Shown here: piece by piece, positions 1 through 12,085 of the stretch
Numbering within the stretch: the stretch's first letter is position 1
Layout of the letters: each line of letters starts with the position of its first letter
From: Vanessa cardui
Taxonomy: Eukaryota > Arthropoda > Insecta > Lepidoptera > Nymphalidae
NCBI RefSeq assembly: GCF_905220365.1
Contig: NC_061143.1
Coordinates: 6,634,001-6,698,000, forward strand
DNA length: 64,000 nt
Reading direction: 5' to 3'
Notes under the pieces: generated by a model
Databases searched by the model: none
Seen by the model: only the letters and a program-made list of their open reading frames with translations
What the model was told of the DNA's origin: nothing
Made by a program: the position numbers and the translations under genes

Positions 1-63
1 AATTAAGCGATAAAATAGTTTTTCTATTCTTCGGTTTTGTAAAAAATGTACAATTAATTAATG

Positions 64-353
64 AGTCGAGATGGTCCAGTGGTTAGAACGCGTGCATCTT
101 AACCGATGATTGCGGGTTCAAATCCAGGCGAGCACCGCTGATTCATGTGCTTAATTTGTCTTTATAACTCATCTCGTTTTCAGCGGTGAAGGAAAACATC
201 GTGAGACAAATTTCATAGAAATTCTGCCACATGTGTATTCCACCAACCCGCATTGGAACAGCGTGGTGGAATATGTTCCAAACCTTCTCCTCTAAGGGAG
301 AGGAGGCCTTTAGCCCAACAGTGGGAATTTACAGGCTGTTGTTGTTGTTGTTG
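64..353 (+). repeat. tRNA-derived SINE (family T1), near full length
   Basis: The head carries pol III promoter-like boxes: an A-box-like TGGTCCAGTGGTTAGAA and a B-box-like GGGTTCAAATCC. A body follows that recurs at 15217, 21171, 38515, 49494 and 63248, and the 3' tail is a run of TTG. The recurring copies on both strands with the same head-body-tail order show a dispersed SINE. It is not a functional tRNA gene because no acceptor stem closes. Confidence 0.8.
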
Positions 354-1095
354 TACAATTAATAAAAGTAAATTTACCAGTACACTGAGTGTTCCACAGA
401 TGGCATGGCTCCTTTTCAGGTTTGGTACTTATTCAATTCCGCTGCTCCAATATTAGTTGATACACATGTGGTAGATTTGTATCTGAATCATACAGTTTTC
501 GTTATGTTGTTGTTCTTTTATTATTGATTGAGATTATTGATTAATTACAAGCAAATGGAACATCTATGTTTATTCGGATTTGAACCCATAATGCTCAATT
601 AAGATACATGCTTTATTACCATTGGGCTATCTCGGCTCTTACAATACAATACTTATAATTAAACACTATGTTCATGTAGGGCAGATGGCATTTACGTAAT
701 TGTATAAGACACACTATTATAAGCAACAATTCAATTTTCACAAACGATGATGGTGAATTTTAAATATATACGGTACATTATACACATTATTTAAAATGAA
801 AGAATAATAAGAAAAAACTGTCTATTTAAAAGAAGTTTTATGATGATATGAAGTTTTATCAGAGCCTTGGGCTTTGTTCTAATTGTGTACAACTTTTGCA
901 ATTTGCTTCATTCGTTTTAAAAGTATGATCATGATCTTTTAAAAGAATCATAAAAAAAACGATTCAAAAGGAAAAGGAAATCAATTAACGCAAAGAGCTG
1001 CTATCAAATATAATGAAAAATTGCGAAATCATAATTAATTTTTGATATTATTTATGTTTTGTTATATACTATCTTTCGTGAGTGTATAATATAAT
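354..1095. other. AT-rich non-coding stretch with a SINE head fragment
   Basis: I see no coding signal here. A decayed minus-strand T1 SINE head lies at about 568-640 (TTTGAACCC and TGGGCTATCTC in reverse sense). The rest is AT-rich sequence without recognisable structure. Confidence 0.5.
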
Positions 1096-1221
1096 ACCGG
1101 ATTGCCTCATTGGTTAATAGATCAAGTTTGTAAGGCTGCCAGTCTCAAAGCCTTGGGTTTAAATCCCAGGTCGGAATAATAAATTGTGTTTGTATTTGCT
1201 GTCAGTAGAATAATAAAAAAA
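1096..1221 (+). repeat. tRNA-derived SINE (family T3)
   Basis: It has a tRNA-like head with 'TTGCCTCATTGGTTAATAG' and the B-box-like stretch GGGTTTAAATCCCAGGTCGG, followed by a short body ending in AATAATAAAAAAA. Related, more decayed heads occur near 3330, 16770 and 50025. The head differs from families T1 and T2, so this is a third SINE family. Confidence 0.6.
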
Positions 1222-2160
1222 TGACATTTCCATGATTGGTAAGCAATTTTGGCCGTCAATCGTGGTCGTAAATTTTTCGTGTAATGTCACATAGCATTTT
1301 AAAAGCGTGATATTTGGGAGCACACCTTGTTTGTGTGTCGTAACTGCATATTTATATTACCTTCGTACTGCCTTACGTATTGCTACTTGGTTGACTAATA
1401 TTTTTTGAGAAATGGCTGCCGTGACAAAACATTTTGGCTCTAAATTGACGCTTAAATTGACACAAAAGCAAATTATATAAAACAAAAAGTCGATACCCAG
1501 TTTTAATATCCGTATATATAGCTTTGTACATTTAGCGTCAAACATTGAATTTGTTCCTAGTATTTGTGGATGACAATAAATGGATAAAATATTGGCTGTG
1601 GCCGGTTTGCTTTAATAACGTACGGTCGCAATTCCGGGGAGACAAACGGAACCAAAAAAAAAATCTCACTGCATATTTTTTCATAACTGCATTACTTTTC
1701 TCTTACTATAATTTTTTTTAAAGTTTCTTGTTTAGAGATAATTTTTTAAATAAATATTTTATTGATATACATTCTGCTCGTCAATACATTCTTCCTAGGT
1801 ACTTGTAGATAAGGTAGGGACCGATTCTATAAAACAATCTCTAGGATATTTTGTTTACTTTTAACTTTTTAAGTAAAAGTAAAGTAGATCCTAAAGCTGG
1901 GCGAAATTATTTTCATAAAAATTACACGCAAGCAGATTCTCTGACGATTTTTTCTTTCACAAACCAGCCAAAGATTAATTATAATTAAAAATTTAGCACA
2001 TTAAACAGTGGTAGTATTCAGTGGTCATTGCGGGTTTGAACCCGCGATCATTGGTTAAGATAGACGCGTCTTACTTAATACGAGCTTGAATAAAGTATAT
2101 TTTTTATATACATTTAGATGATTTCATACTCCTCTCTAGATGTGGTTTTTGAGTTTTGAT
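1222..2160. other. AT-rich non-coding stretch
   Basis: No gene is supported. A fragment of a minus-strand T1 SINE head, with 'GCGGGTTTGAACCCGCGATCA', lies at about 2013-2076. Otherwise there is only low-complexity AT-rich sequence. Confidence 0.5.
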
Positions 2161-2443
2161 TTTTTTATGCTATTGGTTGGCCGACGAGCATATAGACCAC
2201 CTGATGGTAAGTGGTCACCACCGCCTATAGACAATGAAAGAAACATTAACCATTCCTTTCATCGCCAATGCGCCATCAACCTTCGGAGCTAAGATGTTAT
2301 GTCCCTTGTGCCTGTAGTTACACTGACTCATTCATCCTTCAAACCGTAATACAAAAATACCAAGTACTGTTGTTAGGCGTTAAAATATCTGATGAGTGTG
2401 TGGCATTTACCCAGAAGGGCTTGCACAAAGCCCTTCCACCAAG
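2161..2443 (-). repeat. Interspersed repeat family A, copy 1
   Basis: This copy of a ~285-bp repeat is bounded by 'TATGCTATTGGTTGGCCGACGAGCATAT' sense motifs at the left and 'GGCTTGCACAAAGCCCTTCCACC' at the right. Other copies lie at 10163, 13378, 15665, 21836 and 36750. Read on the minus strand the unit ends in ACC-ATA followed by A-runs, which suggests a retroposed 3' end, hence the strand call. Whether it is a SINE or a LINE 3' end cannot be decided here. Confidence 0.75.
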
Positions 2444-2940
2444 AAATTCCTGTTATAAAAAAATATACATGGTACATTATCATATTTCATTTTTTCGGTT
2501 TTAAATCCAAAGTAGTTGAACTTAGCCAGGTTAAAAATAGAACCATTGTCGGCGTTATGGAACTCTGTTTAATTTACACTTATGGGGGAACAAAGTGAGT
2601 ATTGTAAGTTTTATCTTGGTTATAAAATTAATAACAGTTGCTTAAATCCATATACGTGGGCGAAGTTACGAGCAGAATGTATAAATATTTATGTTACGGA
2701 GAGAGGTTGAAAACTTGCTTATATTTATATAATCTAAATGTCTACGGTAAACCTACGCTACGCCAACTGATATGTTGAAGTAACATTATATTATGTTATT
2801 TTTATTTAACCTTTATTGGCTACTTTAATATTATCGTGTCATCGTTTGTGTTTTTTGTCCTTTTCGTTCGTATTTATATTTCTATTTCATTTTAATGTCA
2901 TAATAATAAAACTTAGTTTGAACTTCGAATATATTATTAT

Positions 2941-3153
2941 AAATGAGACAACATCACATACATTACTCTGATCCCAATGAAAGTAGCTGAAGCACTTGTG
3001 TTATGGAAATCAGAAGTAACGACGGTACCACAAACATAGCCAGACAACATAGAAAACTAATAGTAATCTACATCGACTCGGCCGGGAATCAAACCCGGGA
3101 TCTCGGAGTGGCGTACCCATGAAAACCGGTGTACACACCACTCGGCCATGGAC
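2941..3153 (-). repeat. tRNA-derived SINE (family T2)
   Basis: In reverse sense it has a head with 'TGGCCGAGTGGTGTGTACACCGG' type A-box and 'GGGTTTGATTCCCGGCCGAGT' type B-box. The body includes 'GGTACCGTCGTTACTTCTGATTT' and a tail of ATTTAT units. Other copies are at 11823, 34086 and 52898, with a partial copy at 9373. Confidence 0.75.
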
Positions 3154-4201
3154 CATTCTTTAGCCGCGCTCAAGAAAGATACACAAGAGGCGGTCTTATC
3201 GCTAAAACAGTGATCTCTTTCAGACAACCTCAGGTAGAGGAAAGAAACAGAGAAAGAAAGAGGTAGGGATGTACAGCAACATTTGACTTATAAACGAACG
3301 AGTCGATTCGTTTACTTTACTTTTAAACCGGTCACATCACTTGAAAAACCGACCACGTCTCTGAGGCTCTGAGTTTAAACACCAGGTTACACCCATGAAA
3401 TATAAAGTTTTTTCAATCAATATTAATCTCTTAACTCTTTCTTAATGTGTTGGATTAGCTATATCATCGGATTGTCAGAATTATGGACTATTCTTTGAGA
3501 GTCCACCAGTGTTTATAAAGACACTTGTGGACTATAATACATTCGACAGAGTTGGCTGGTCTGTTTTGCCCTATCCGTCCGAAATATGCGAGGGCAAAAT
3601 CATTAGGAATAATGCCAAACCAAATCTAATTAATTAATTCATATACAATTCAAGTAAATTACTTTACATTGAAGGCTTATTTATAATTATATCCAAATAA
3701 TGTTTTATATTATTTAATGATATCACGTTCCTTTAAATTAAGAGTACGAGCAATAATAATACCCGCCAGGGAGTTGAGTTCACGGTTCAGAGAATCGAAA
3801 TTACGATTCAACTAGGAATTGCAGCTGAATTCTTGTCAAATTCCTAGCGTTCATTATTTGAGTAGCATTTATAAAAAATATATACGTTTGTAATTTCTCA
3901 AGTATTTTGTTGTTTCAACGTCAAAACTATACATCTTTAAATAAATAATAAATAATTTCGTTGTTCAACAAAATCTGGGTAGATAACATCGATTAAAATC
4001 CATTTAGATCAATTGAAAAAGTATAAAAAAATATTACTAAAAAATAACATGGCAACACTTATTTATATACATAAATGTGTGGTGTCTACTTCTATCAGAT
4101 ATGTAGAAAAAAAAGTTTCCCCATTAAAACAACATTTTGTTACCGTACTGTTTTCTAATCATTTGCCACGTATTATATTTCCTACGTGAACATATATATA
4201 A
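3154..4201. other. Non-coding stretch with decayed SINE and LINE remnants
   Basis: A decayed T3-like SINE head is visible near 3330-3400. Around 3765-3850 a plus-strand reading resembles a decayed LINE C-terminus ('R-I-E-I-T-I-Q-L-G-I-A-A'), comparable with the better-preserved tail at 42986-43075. Nothing else is supported. Confidence 0.4.
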
Positions 4202-5448
4202 TAGGTCGGGGAAAATGTTTCTTCGTATTTTATATGAAAATTCAAAAAGTTTTTTTTATAGTTTATTTACATTTGACTAAAGTATGTAGGTGTCATTTTG
4301 TTCCATAACTTTTTGCCATCTTGTTGGTAGTGACATGATCCCATTGCTGTAAAAATTTTGGGGCTTCTGATCGAAAAACTGCGACAAGTGGTTTTGGCAG
4401 TCCTCTCGTGATGTTAACCTGACACTGCCTAAGGAATTCTGCAGAGACCGAAACAAATGAAAATCTGAAGGTGCAAGGTCAGGACTATACGGCGGATGCA
4501 TTAATACCTCCCAGCCAAACTCTCGTAATTTTTGTTGAGTGGCTAAAGATGTGTGAGGTCTAGCGTTGTCATGGTGAAAAACCACACCCCTTCTGTTGAT
4601 CAATTCTGGCCGCTTTCTCTCAATTTCTTGCTTCAATCTCATCAATTCTTCGCAATACAGTTCTGAATCGATGGTCCTGCCGGGCGGTAACAGCTCATAA
4701 TGAATGATGCCCTTCCAATCCCACCATACACTCAGCATTACCTTGTTGGAAGTTAATCCGGGTTTTGCCACAGTCTGTGAAGCTTGACCGGCCTTTGACC
4801 ACGATCTTTTTCGCAGTTATCAGCTTCTTCAAAAATGGTTCGGTTTCATTACGTCGTAATAAAGAATCACAAATGAGTACACGGTTCATTAGGTTTCTTT
4901 CAGTGAGTTCATGAGGCACCCATATATCGAGCTTTTTTGTGTACCCAGCTTTATTCAAATGAGTCAAAACCGTTTTGTGGTCAATTGCCAGTTCTTCAGC
5001 TACATCGTAACTACTAATATGCCGATCTTGCTCCACTTTTTCAAAAATGGCATCAATTTTGTCCGTAACAGGGCGACCAGAGCGAGATGCATCTTTGATA
5101 TCAAAATTTCCGGCTTGAAAACGCTTAAACCAAACTTGCGCTACTCTCACAGATACTGCATTAGGTCCATAAACATCACAAATTTTTTTCGCGGCTTGAG
5201 TTGCATTTTTACCTTTTTTATAGTAAAATTTTAAAATGTATCGAATTTCTTCTTTAGATTCACTCATTTTAACAACACCAAAAACAAATGAAAATCACAC
5301 AAATTCCTAATTTGAATTTGGAAGTGCCTTCTTTAAAATTAAAACTTTTTAATGATACCAAAACCAGCCAGATACAAATGGTATAGCCAAAGAGATTTTA
5401 TTACAAGTTCATACATACTTTATGCGAAAAGACTTTTTCCCCAACCTA
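4202..5448 (-). mobile_element. mariner-family DNA transposon, inactive copy
   Basis: The element is 1.25 kb and flanked by TA, the expected mariner target. Terminal inverted repeats are visible: left TAGGTCGGGGAAAATGTTTC and, read inward from the right, TAGGTTGGGGAAAAAGTCTT. They match over roughly 30 bp with scattered differences. The transposase lies on the minus strand and fills most of the interior. Size, ends and coding content fit a nearly full-length mariner. Confidence 0.93.
4277..5267 (-). pseudogene. mariner transposase, frameshifted by an internal deletion
   Basis: This would encode the cut-and-paste DDD transposase of a mariner element. The N-terminal piece (5267 down to about 4814) starts MSESKEEIRYILKFYYKKGK and contains both helix-turn-helix regions plus the WVPHEL linker motif. 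The C-terminal piece (4771 to 4277, open in another frame) has HHDNARPH and YSPDLAPSD; these aspartates have exactly 34 residues between them, the D34D spacing of mariners. At the junction near 4813/4814 the sequence runs from 'LIT' directly into the 'RKRSWS' region in a shifted frame. The segment that normally carries the first catalytic aspartate (GDEKW motif) is absent. The loss removes a catalytic residue and breaks the frame, so the protein cannot be active. I cannot assign the mariner subfamily. Confidence 0.93.
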
Positions 5449-7264
5449 TTATTATCTACGCAGAGCGTTTAAAATTAGTTAATTTATCAAATTATTAGTA
5501 TTGATAAAGAAAAATACTTTGTAACAATTAAATTAGGTACAGTTCATGTTTTCCCATTTGTTTGAACATAGAAAATGTTTTTGTAATATATATTATAACA
5601 AATCTTTTGTAAACGTTAATATTGTATCTTTCAGTTTTCTCTTGGTCTATATTGGTTCATTAAGTTCTCAAAAAACGTTGAAACATACTGTTTAACTACT
5701 ACTTATATCCTGAAACTGAACATGAAAATGTTTTGAAAGATCCATGTTAATCAAGTTTAAAGTGTTTTAGTTACCCGAAGAAACAGATCAATCAAACAAA
5801 TGGCTGATGGCATGATGGGCTTTATTTGCTGCGTTCTAGAAAGACTTGATCTTTGAGGATAAAAACTGCGAATAGTAGATAGATAATCTCGTAAGTATTT
5901 ATATATTTTATTCACAAAGATAGAAGGGTATACTATTTGGGTTAAGATAATAGCGACATTGTTGCCAAATACGAGTACACTCGCTCCGAGCATTTGAGAT
6001 TATTAATATAATAAAATGAATCATATAAGCTCATTGAAATCGGTTTTAATTGTACAAATAAGTGCCATGAAAATCTTTCGTGTTATTCAATACGCCTTTG
6101 AAGCTGTGCATATATTTATATTATGAACTAGCTGTACCCGTATCCACGACCTTTACGCGTTTGAATTTAACAAAAAAAAAATTGTAGCCTAAGTATAATA
6201 TAAGTTACTCCTTATTATATCAGTTATCTACCAATGAAAGTCCAGAGATTAGCCGGAACAAACATAATGACAGATAGATAGAAATTGTAAAAAATGTTAT
6301 TTTGGTATACGTATGCATTGAGTAAAAAAAGGCTATTGTCATATTACAAACAGACACTCCAATTTTATTATATGTATATAGATTAATAATAAACAGATCT
6401 ATTACATATCAATGTCTAAATATCTTTAATTTAATAATATATAAAATAATATATAAAAACCTAAAGGATGCAAAAGTAATGTCCGAGGAGAGAGATATAT
6501 ATAAATATGGAAAAAGTATATTTCGTATGTTCAAGCGATTTTACTCTTACATTTGGTGACTTTTGTCCGGGTAATATAACAAACAAAAGGGCTTTTATAT
6601 CGGGTCATGGTTGATATGAATCACACGACTAATCTTTTCTGGCATAAATGAGATTTTGATATTATTATTTATAAAACATATAAGACAGGAGAACAGAAAA
6701 ATTGCAAACACGTAATATATTCCACAAAATCAGTATTACTTGCTGTAACAGCGCAATCTGTCAGCTAGCTATTGGCAAGGATGTGATACATACCAATACA
6801 TCTAATATCGGTAATATGTTTTGGGGTGTCTTACAGTGAAATTTAACTTTTGAAGCTTGTAAACAAATTGACAAAGTACTTACTTATCTCATAAGGTTGT
6901 TACATTAAATTATTTTTATAATGTTAACTTTTTTTAAATTATATAAAACGTCACAAAAACATCAATTCGCTAAGTTCCATGCCGTTAACCCATTTCCCAT
7001 TTAATTTATATCAATGTTACAAGCTAATGCCTCGATTTGGCATTTTCAAAATTTTAATTAATAAAATAAATTACATATATTTTCAGGGTGCATTGAAACA
7101 ATTATTAAAATTAGATTTTACTAGCTAATTCGTTTGCTGTATTTAATTGGAAGTCATTTCACCTCGTTTCAGATTTATTTATTAGCTGTCATCCAATTTA
7201 AGGGATAGTATTGGTATGAAAGTGTCGGAGTTTTGTTAGGATAGATTTATTTTGCTTTATGCTC
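5449..7264. other. Non-coding stretch; LINE/Helitron-like remnant at 6128-6395
   Basis: At 6128-6395 there is a remnant recognisable by 'GAGATTAGCCGGAACAAAC', 'ATGTTATTTTGGTATACG' and a TACAAACAGACACTCC stretch. Its relatives lie at 55165-55340 and 61585-61650. This looks like the 3' portion of an abundant lepidopteran repeat. No coding signal is convincing in the rest. Confidence 0.45.
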
Positions 7265-7420
7265 GGCTTTTCATCAAATCAAAGTATACTTTATTCAAGT
7301 AGGCTTTTACAAGCACTTTTGAATCGTCATTTAACAATTAAGTGAAGCTACAACCGGTTCGGAAAGTAGATTCTACCAAGAAGAACCGGCAAGAAACTCA
7401 GTAATTACTCTTTTTCAACA
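7265..7420 (-). repeat. Interspersed repeat family B
   Basis: It contains 'CAAGTAGGCTTTTACAAGC', 'TTTTGAATCGTC' and 'AAGAACCGGCAAGAAACTC'. Decayed relatives lie at about 41086-41205 and 53281-53395, so it is dispersed. I believe it is a retroelement 3' end common in Lepidoptera, but the strand and class are uncertain. Confidence 0.55.
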
Positions 7421-9372
7421 TTTAAAAAAATACAATCATGTTAGTTAATACAATTATTAAATTAATATATCCTGCCATAATTATTTCTTTGATTTAAATA
7501 TGGATATAATTCCTTTTTAATTAAGGGTATTTTGGTAGTGATATTGGTCACACACGCTAAACATTTCAAAGTTTCATGAACTCTCGATTTCGTTCTTTTT
7601 GCTCTTTTATGTCATCGGCTTACCACCGAATTCAAACTTCTTTCGAAGTCTTTAATTCTTGTTTTTGCTTAAATGCTTTAGTTTGCAATTCAGAAAGTCG
7701 TAGTCATGTTCAATTTGTGGTTTACAGTGATTTTTGACCCTTTGGAATGGTTCTCCGGAGTTGAGATCGTTAATTGGAATAAGCAGGACTTTGAACCTCC
7801 AGACGGTAAATTCATACTTACATCCCTCGTTAAAACTATCTATCATTTGGTTATTTGCTTTATTATTGAACCTGTATATTTTGTATCGCAGGAGGCTTTT
7901 TTCTGATTTACCCACCAGGTGGACTTAACTTCTTAAGCTGAAATATTAAGACTGAACGGCTACAGTTTCCTAGTTGAGTGTGTCCAGATAGCTGCTGGTG
8001 CAAGTCCAAGGATGGCATGCCTGTTCCCTTAATAATTAGCAATCTTCACGTGTGGCTGGAAAATATGGTGATGTACCCACTTTAACTTTTTATAAATTTA
8101 GTTTACACCGGCCTGGCGAACGGTTTACTAATTTATTCAATATCCAATAATTTAATCATCAGTGGGGCCTAAATTTAAACATAAAATTAGTGTAATTATA
8201 AATTCATTGTATTTTGAAACCTGCCTTTTATCCCAAGTAACCCACGCTGAGTCTAGCTGGCATAATTGTTTATAATAAACATTGTAAAAATAGGAGTTAA
8301 TTACATTCAGTATTTGGTTTAGTGTAAATTAACTTTATGAAATATTTAGTTTTTTATATTAAACAATTGTATACCCAAATTGTTTTTTTTTCACTATACT
8401 AATCACAGTAGAAAGGTAACAAGGTATGAGGCATAAGTACGATTCATTATGTTCAGAAGATAAAATAGAAAGCCCAAGAATCTTTTGATATTTCCAACTA
8501 TCTTTCTCCATATATTTGGCATGTTTTTAACTTAGTTCAAGCGTAAAGTAAATAAATTATAAGTAATAGAGTTTATAACATGACATTACTAATGAATGAG
8601 CTATCTATTACAAGATTTTTTTAAAATCTAATTGGTATATATACTCGTAGATTATTGATGTATTGGTTTCTTTATGAAATAAAATGAATGGTTTCTAAAT
8701 ATTCCACTGTCAGTCTAAAGTCTCCTCTCCACTTAAGGAGAAAGCCTGTCCATCTTTGCGAAACACGTAGGCTATAACTTTGTTCTCTACCACTGAGTAC
8801 GAGATGAATTATACACGCAACACAAATTAATAATTAGTAGTACTTGTCATTTCATATTTTAAATGAACAATTGTTTAATACAACTCTCGTACATATACGA
8901 TTGCCAATATTAGGTGAAGTTTTAACTCAAATAATCAATCGTATTAATAATACGTGAACGATTAAAAAGAAACGACATTAAAAACGAACAATAATTTCCC
9001 AAATTTTCATCACGATTGGATCATTGGTTAAGGAACGTGTAGAGAAGAAGTAGAAATATATACATTGTAATTTTTACTTGTTCGTTACTGTTTAGTATAA
9101 ATACGATATATTATCGTTCATATTGATTGCATAAAATATTTCGCAATCGAATGAATTTGGTAAAACACTCGTGTTTCTAAAACTGGAACATTTTAATGAT
9201 GAAGTCTACGAAGACTGATGCACTTTAGACGCAATATAGATAGAAACTTGACATTTTAAGAAACGAGTAACCGATAAGTATGACAATTTATGGAGCTGGA
9301 TTTAGCTGCTTCGATGCGTGCTGCGTGGATAGTTTTTATTGGTGTAAATTATGATTTTTATTATTTATGCAA
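7421..9372. other. AT-rich non-coding stretch
   Basis: A decayed minus-strand T1 SINE fragment is visible at about 8715-8830 ('CTCCTCTCCACTTAAGGAG' and 'GAGTACGAGATGAATTAT'). Short open frames around 7650-7930 overlap on both strands without splice or family signals, and I do not call them genes. Confidence 0.45.
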
Positions 9373-9999
9373 TTCCATAACACAAGTGTTTCAGCTACTT
9401 ACATTGGTATCAGAATAATGTATATGATGCTGTCCAATATTTATTTTATATTTATTTAAGTGAAGCTAAGGACGCTAGTAGTCTCAACAACACAATAACA
9501 TGTACAGTATGTAAATTTCCCACTGCTGGGTTAAGGCCTTCTCTTCTTTTTGAGGAATACGCAATTTTTTTGATTCACATGAGGCATTGAATGTGTATTA
9601 ATGAAACGGTGAATTTCTTTGAAACTAGACAAATGCAGGTTTCCTGACGCTTTCCTTCACCGTCGATCACGAGATGAATTATAAACAGAAATTAAACTTA
9701 TGAAAATTCAGAGATATTTGTCAGAGTTTGAACCCGCAACCATCGGATAAGATGAACGCGTTCTTACCTCTGGGCCATCTCAATGTTAATGGACACTGAT
9801 TAGCTAATTTTTGTATAGCAACAAAATATTATGAAATTCATTAAGAAAGCAACTGACAGTTGAAAGTCAACGAAGATTGTTGTGCCTTGTTTTTATGCGT
9901 CTGAAGGCTGACGGCACATCCTTGACATGTCATTCAATTTTCGTTCTACAATAATACTTTATGTGTGTGTCAAACGCAGTACCGTCGTGTATTATGTTT
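9373..9999 (+). repeat. Duplicated composite block, copy 1
   Basis: It starts inside a T2 SINE tail (TTCCATAACACAAGTG), continues through a minus-strand T1 SINE (about 9511-9785) and unique sequence, and ends at GTGTATTATGTTT. The same order and the same private differences (for example CCTGACGCTTTCCTTCACC) recur at 11990-12782. A block duplication therefore explains the pair better than independent insertions. This copy lacks about 160 bp present in copy 2. Confidence 0.85.
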
Positions 10000-10162
10000 A
10001 CCACTATGTGGTAAGTAATCAGTTTGTGGAACCAGCTTTCGTCGGCGGTTTTGCCAAACCGATACGACTTGGGAACCTTCAAGAAAAGAGCGTAATCTTT
10101 CCTTAAAGGCCAGCAACGCACCTGCAATTCTCTAAGTGTCGCAGATGTCTATGGGCTTTTTT

Positions 10163-10450
10163 TCTGTGTTATAAGTTGGCGGACGAGCATATGGGCCACC
10201 TGATGGTAAGTGGTCACCATCACCCATAGACAATGACGCTGTAAGAAACATTAACTATTCCTTACATCGTCAATGTGCCACCAACCTTAGGAACTAAGAT
10301 GGTATGTCCCTTGTGCCTGTAGTTATACTGGCTCACTCACCCTTCAAACCGAAACACAACAATACTGAGTACTGTTATTTGGCGGAAGAATAATTGATAA
10401 GTGGGTGGTACCTACCCAGACGGGCTAACACAGAGCCCTACCACCAAGTA
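10163..10450 (-). repeat. Interspersed repeat family A, copy 2
   Basis: It is well preserved, running from 'TAAGTTGGCGGACGAGCATA' to 'AGAGCCCTACCACCAAGTAA', with the internal 'GGTAAGTGGTCACCATCACC' shared with the other copies. Confidence 0.85.
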
Positions 10451-11822
10451 AACACTTTCCTTTAGGTGGGACACCATCTCGTTTGCCACCTATCACATGA
10501 AAAACAAAAATAGATTTCTGTATATTGGTCAGGAAGTGTAACTATGGATGAAACATATTATATATTCAGAAATCTAATTATTGACATTTGTGGGCTAGTT
10601 TACGCATAGATGAATTACATTTTTTTCGTTTGGGTTTCGTTATGAATGACTTCTTTTTTGAGACTATCTTGGACCAAAAGGAGATGGCGTCACGAGATCG
10701 GAAATGGTCTGACGGCCTTGTGGAAGAGCTGCTGTATATAATAACAAGATAGGGGATCGGTGCGTGACTTACTCCAAAAGCAATTAGTGAAGGAGACGAA
10801 AAACGAAAACGTCCTCAGGAGCTTAAGTGGTTATAATCCTACGTAATCCGGTCACAACGATGTCTTGATCTCAAAAAAACGGCTACGTACACTTGTTCGA
10901 TATAGACACAGAAGAGATTACATGAATATATTTTCCAGTATACTTAATAGAAGCTGGGGCGTTACAAAGTGTCAAGGTTGTATTAAAATTCGCAGATATT
11001 AATGCATATTTATATTAGAAGATAAAGTAAAAGTATCAACTTTCTTCGGACTTTATTTTTTGTATCATAATTAATACGAAATTAATTAATCAGCATATTA
11101 ATAGAAAATTACGCTGAAAATTTATTGGTCTCGTGCTTAAACTTGTGACGTATTATAAACGATTATTTGTCATATCACAAAGATTAATCATATGGTATTA
11201 TTAGGCAGCTTCAAGAGTCATGTGAACGGCGCTAAGTTGCAAGTCTGCCATGTGATGCTTACGGAATTTATAATTATGCTTCAAATAGCCCTCAAATTAC
11301 TGTTTTTAAGTGGTAGACAATGGACATTCTTTATCAGCTTCATTAATATCATGTTATTATAAATTTTATGGTAAAAAATAATTATAATAATAAATAGTGT
11401 ATCAATTATTATACAAATAATATAACAATTACAGTTAAGTATTTTTTTATATAACAATTAGACCTTAATTTTAAAATATGAAGAAACGAGGAAGAAGATG
11501 AGAAACGAACGAAAGGCAATTTGTAAGAAACATATCTCTTAAAGTATTCTCGTATTGTTTTTTTAATAGATATAGGGTTGGCTGACACCGGCTCCAAATA
11601 TAACAATAACTATAACTGCGTTATATAATCGTAAATCGACTTTTAAGTAGTCTAATATTTTTCATTTCATTTTACCTAGGAGGACTCTCAAAAATATGTT
11701 AAATATGCAATTATTTATATTACTTTTTCGAGCATTTTTATTTGTTTTAAAATAGTGTTTTGTTTGAAGTCGGTTTTTCTTTTTGTTAAAATTTTATATT
11801 TGATACAATCAAACGATTGTAC
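10451..11822. other. AT-rich non-coding stretch
   Basis: Nothing identifiable. A short less AT-rich patch near 10640-10830 has no continuous reading frame. The 11409-11606 minus-strand open frame has no recognisable features. Confidence 0.45.
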
Positions 11823-12085
11823 TTAAGTTTGATGACCTCCGTGGTCGAGTACTGTGTCACTGGTTTTCATGGGTATGCCACTCAGAGGTCCCGGGTTTGA
11901 TTCCCGGCTGAGTCGATGTAGTAAAACTTCATTAGTTTTCTATGTCGTTTTGGTTCTAGGTGTTTGAGGTACCGTCGTTACTTCTGATTTTCCATAACAC
12001 AAGTGCTTTAGTTACTTACATTGGGATCAGAATAATGTATGTGATACTGTTCAATATTTATTTTATATTTACTTATTTAAGTGAA
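11823..12085 (+). repeat. tRNA-derived SINE (family T2)
   Basis: The head has CCGTGGTCGAGTACTGTG and the B-box-like GGGTTTGATTCCCGG, then the T2 body and a TTTATATTTACTTATTTAA tail. Its 3' part is included in the duplicated block that begins at 11990. Confidence 0.8.

Noticed and set aside
64..140. Possible tRNA gene
   Set aside because: A- and B-box-like motifs exist, but the sequence is the head of a dispersed SINE with no closing acceptor stem. The same applies to the heads at 1096, 11823, 34086, 49494 and 63248.
4911..5234. 107-codon plus-strand open frame
   Set aside because: Antisense of the mariner transposase N-terminal region.
7652..7928. Overlapping open frames on both strands
   Set aside because: Three frames overlap without splice sites, motifs or composition change; chance frames.
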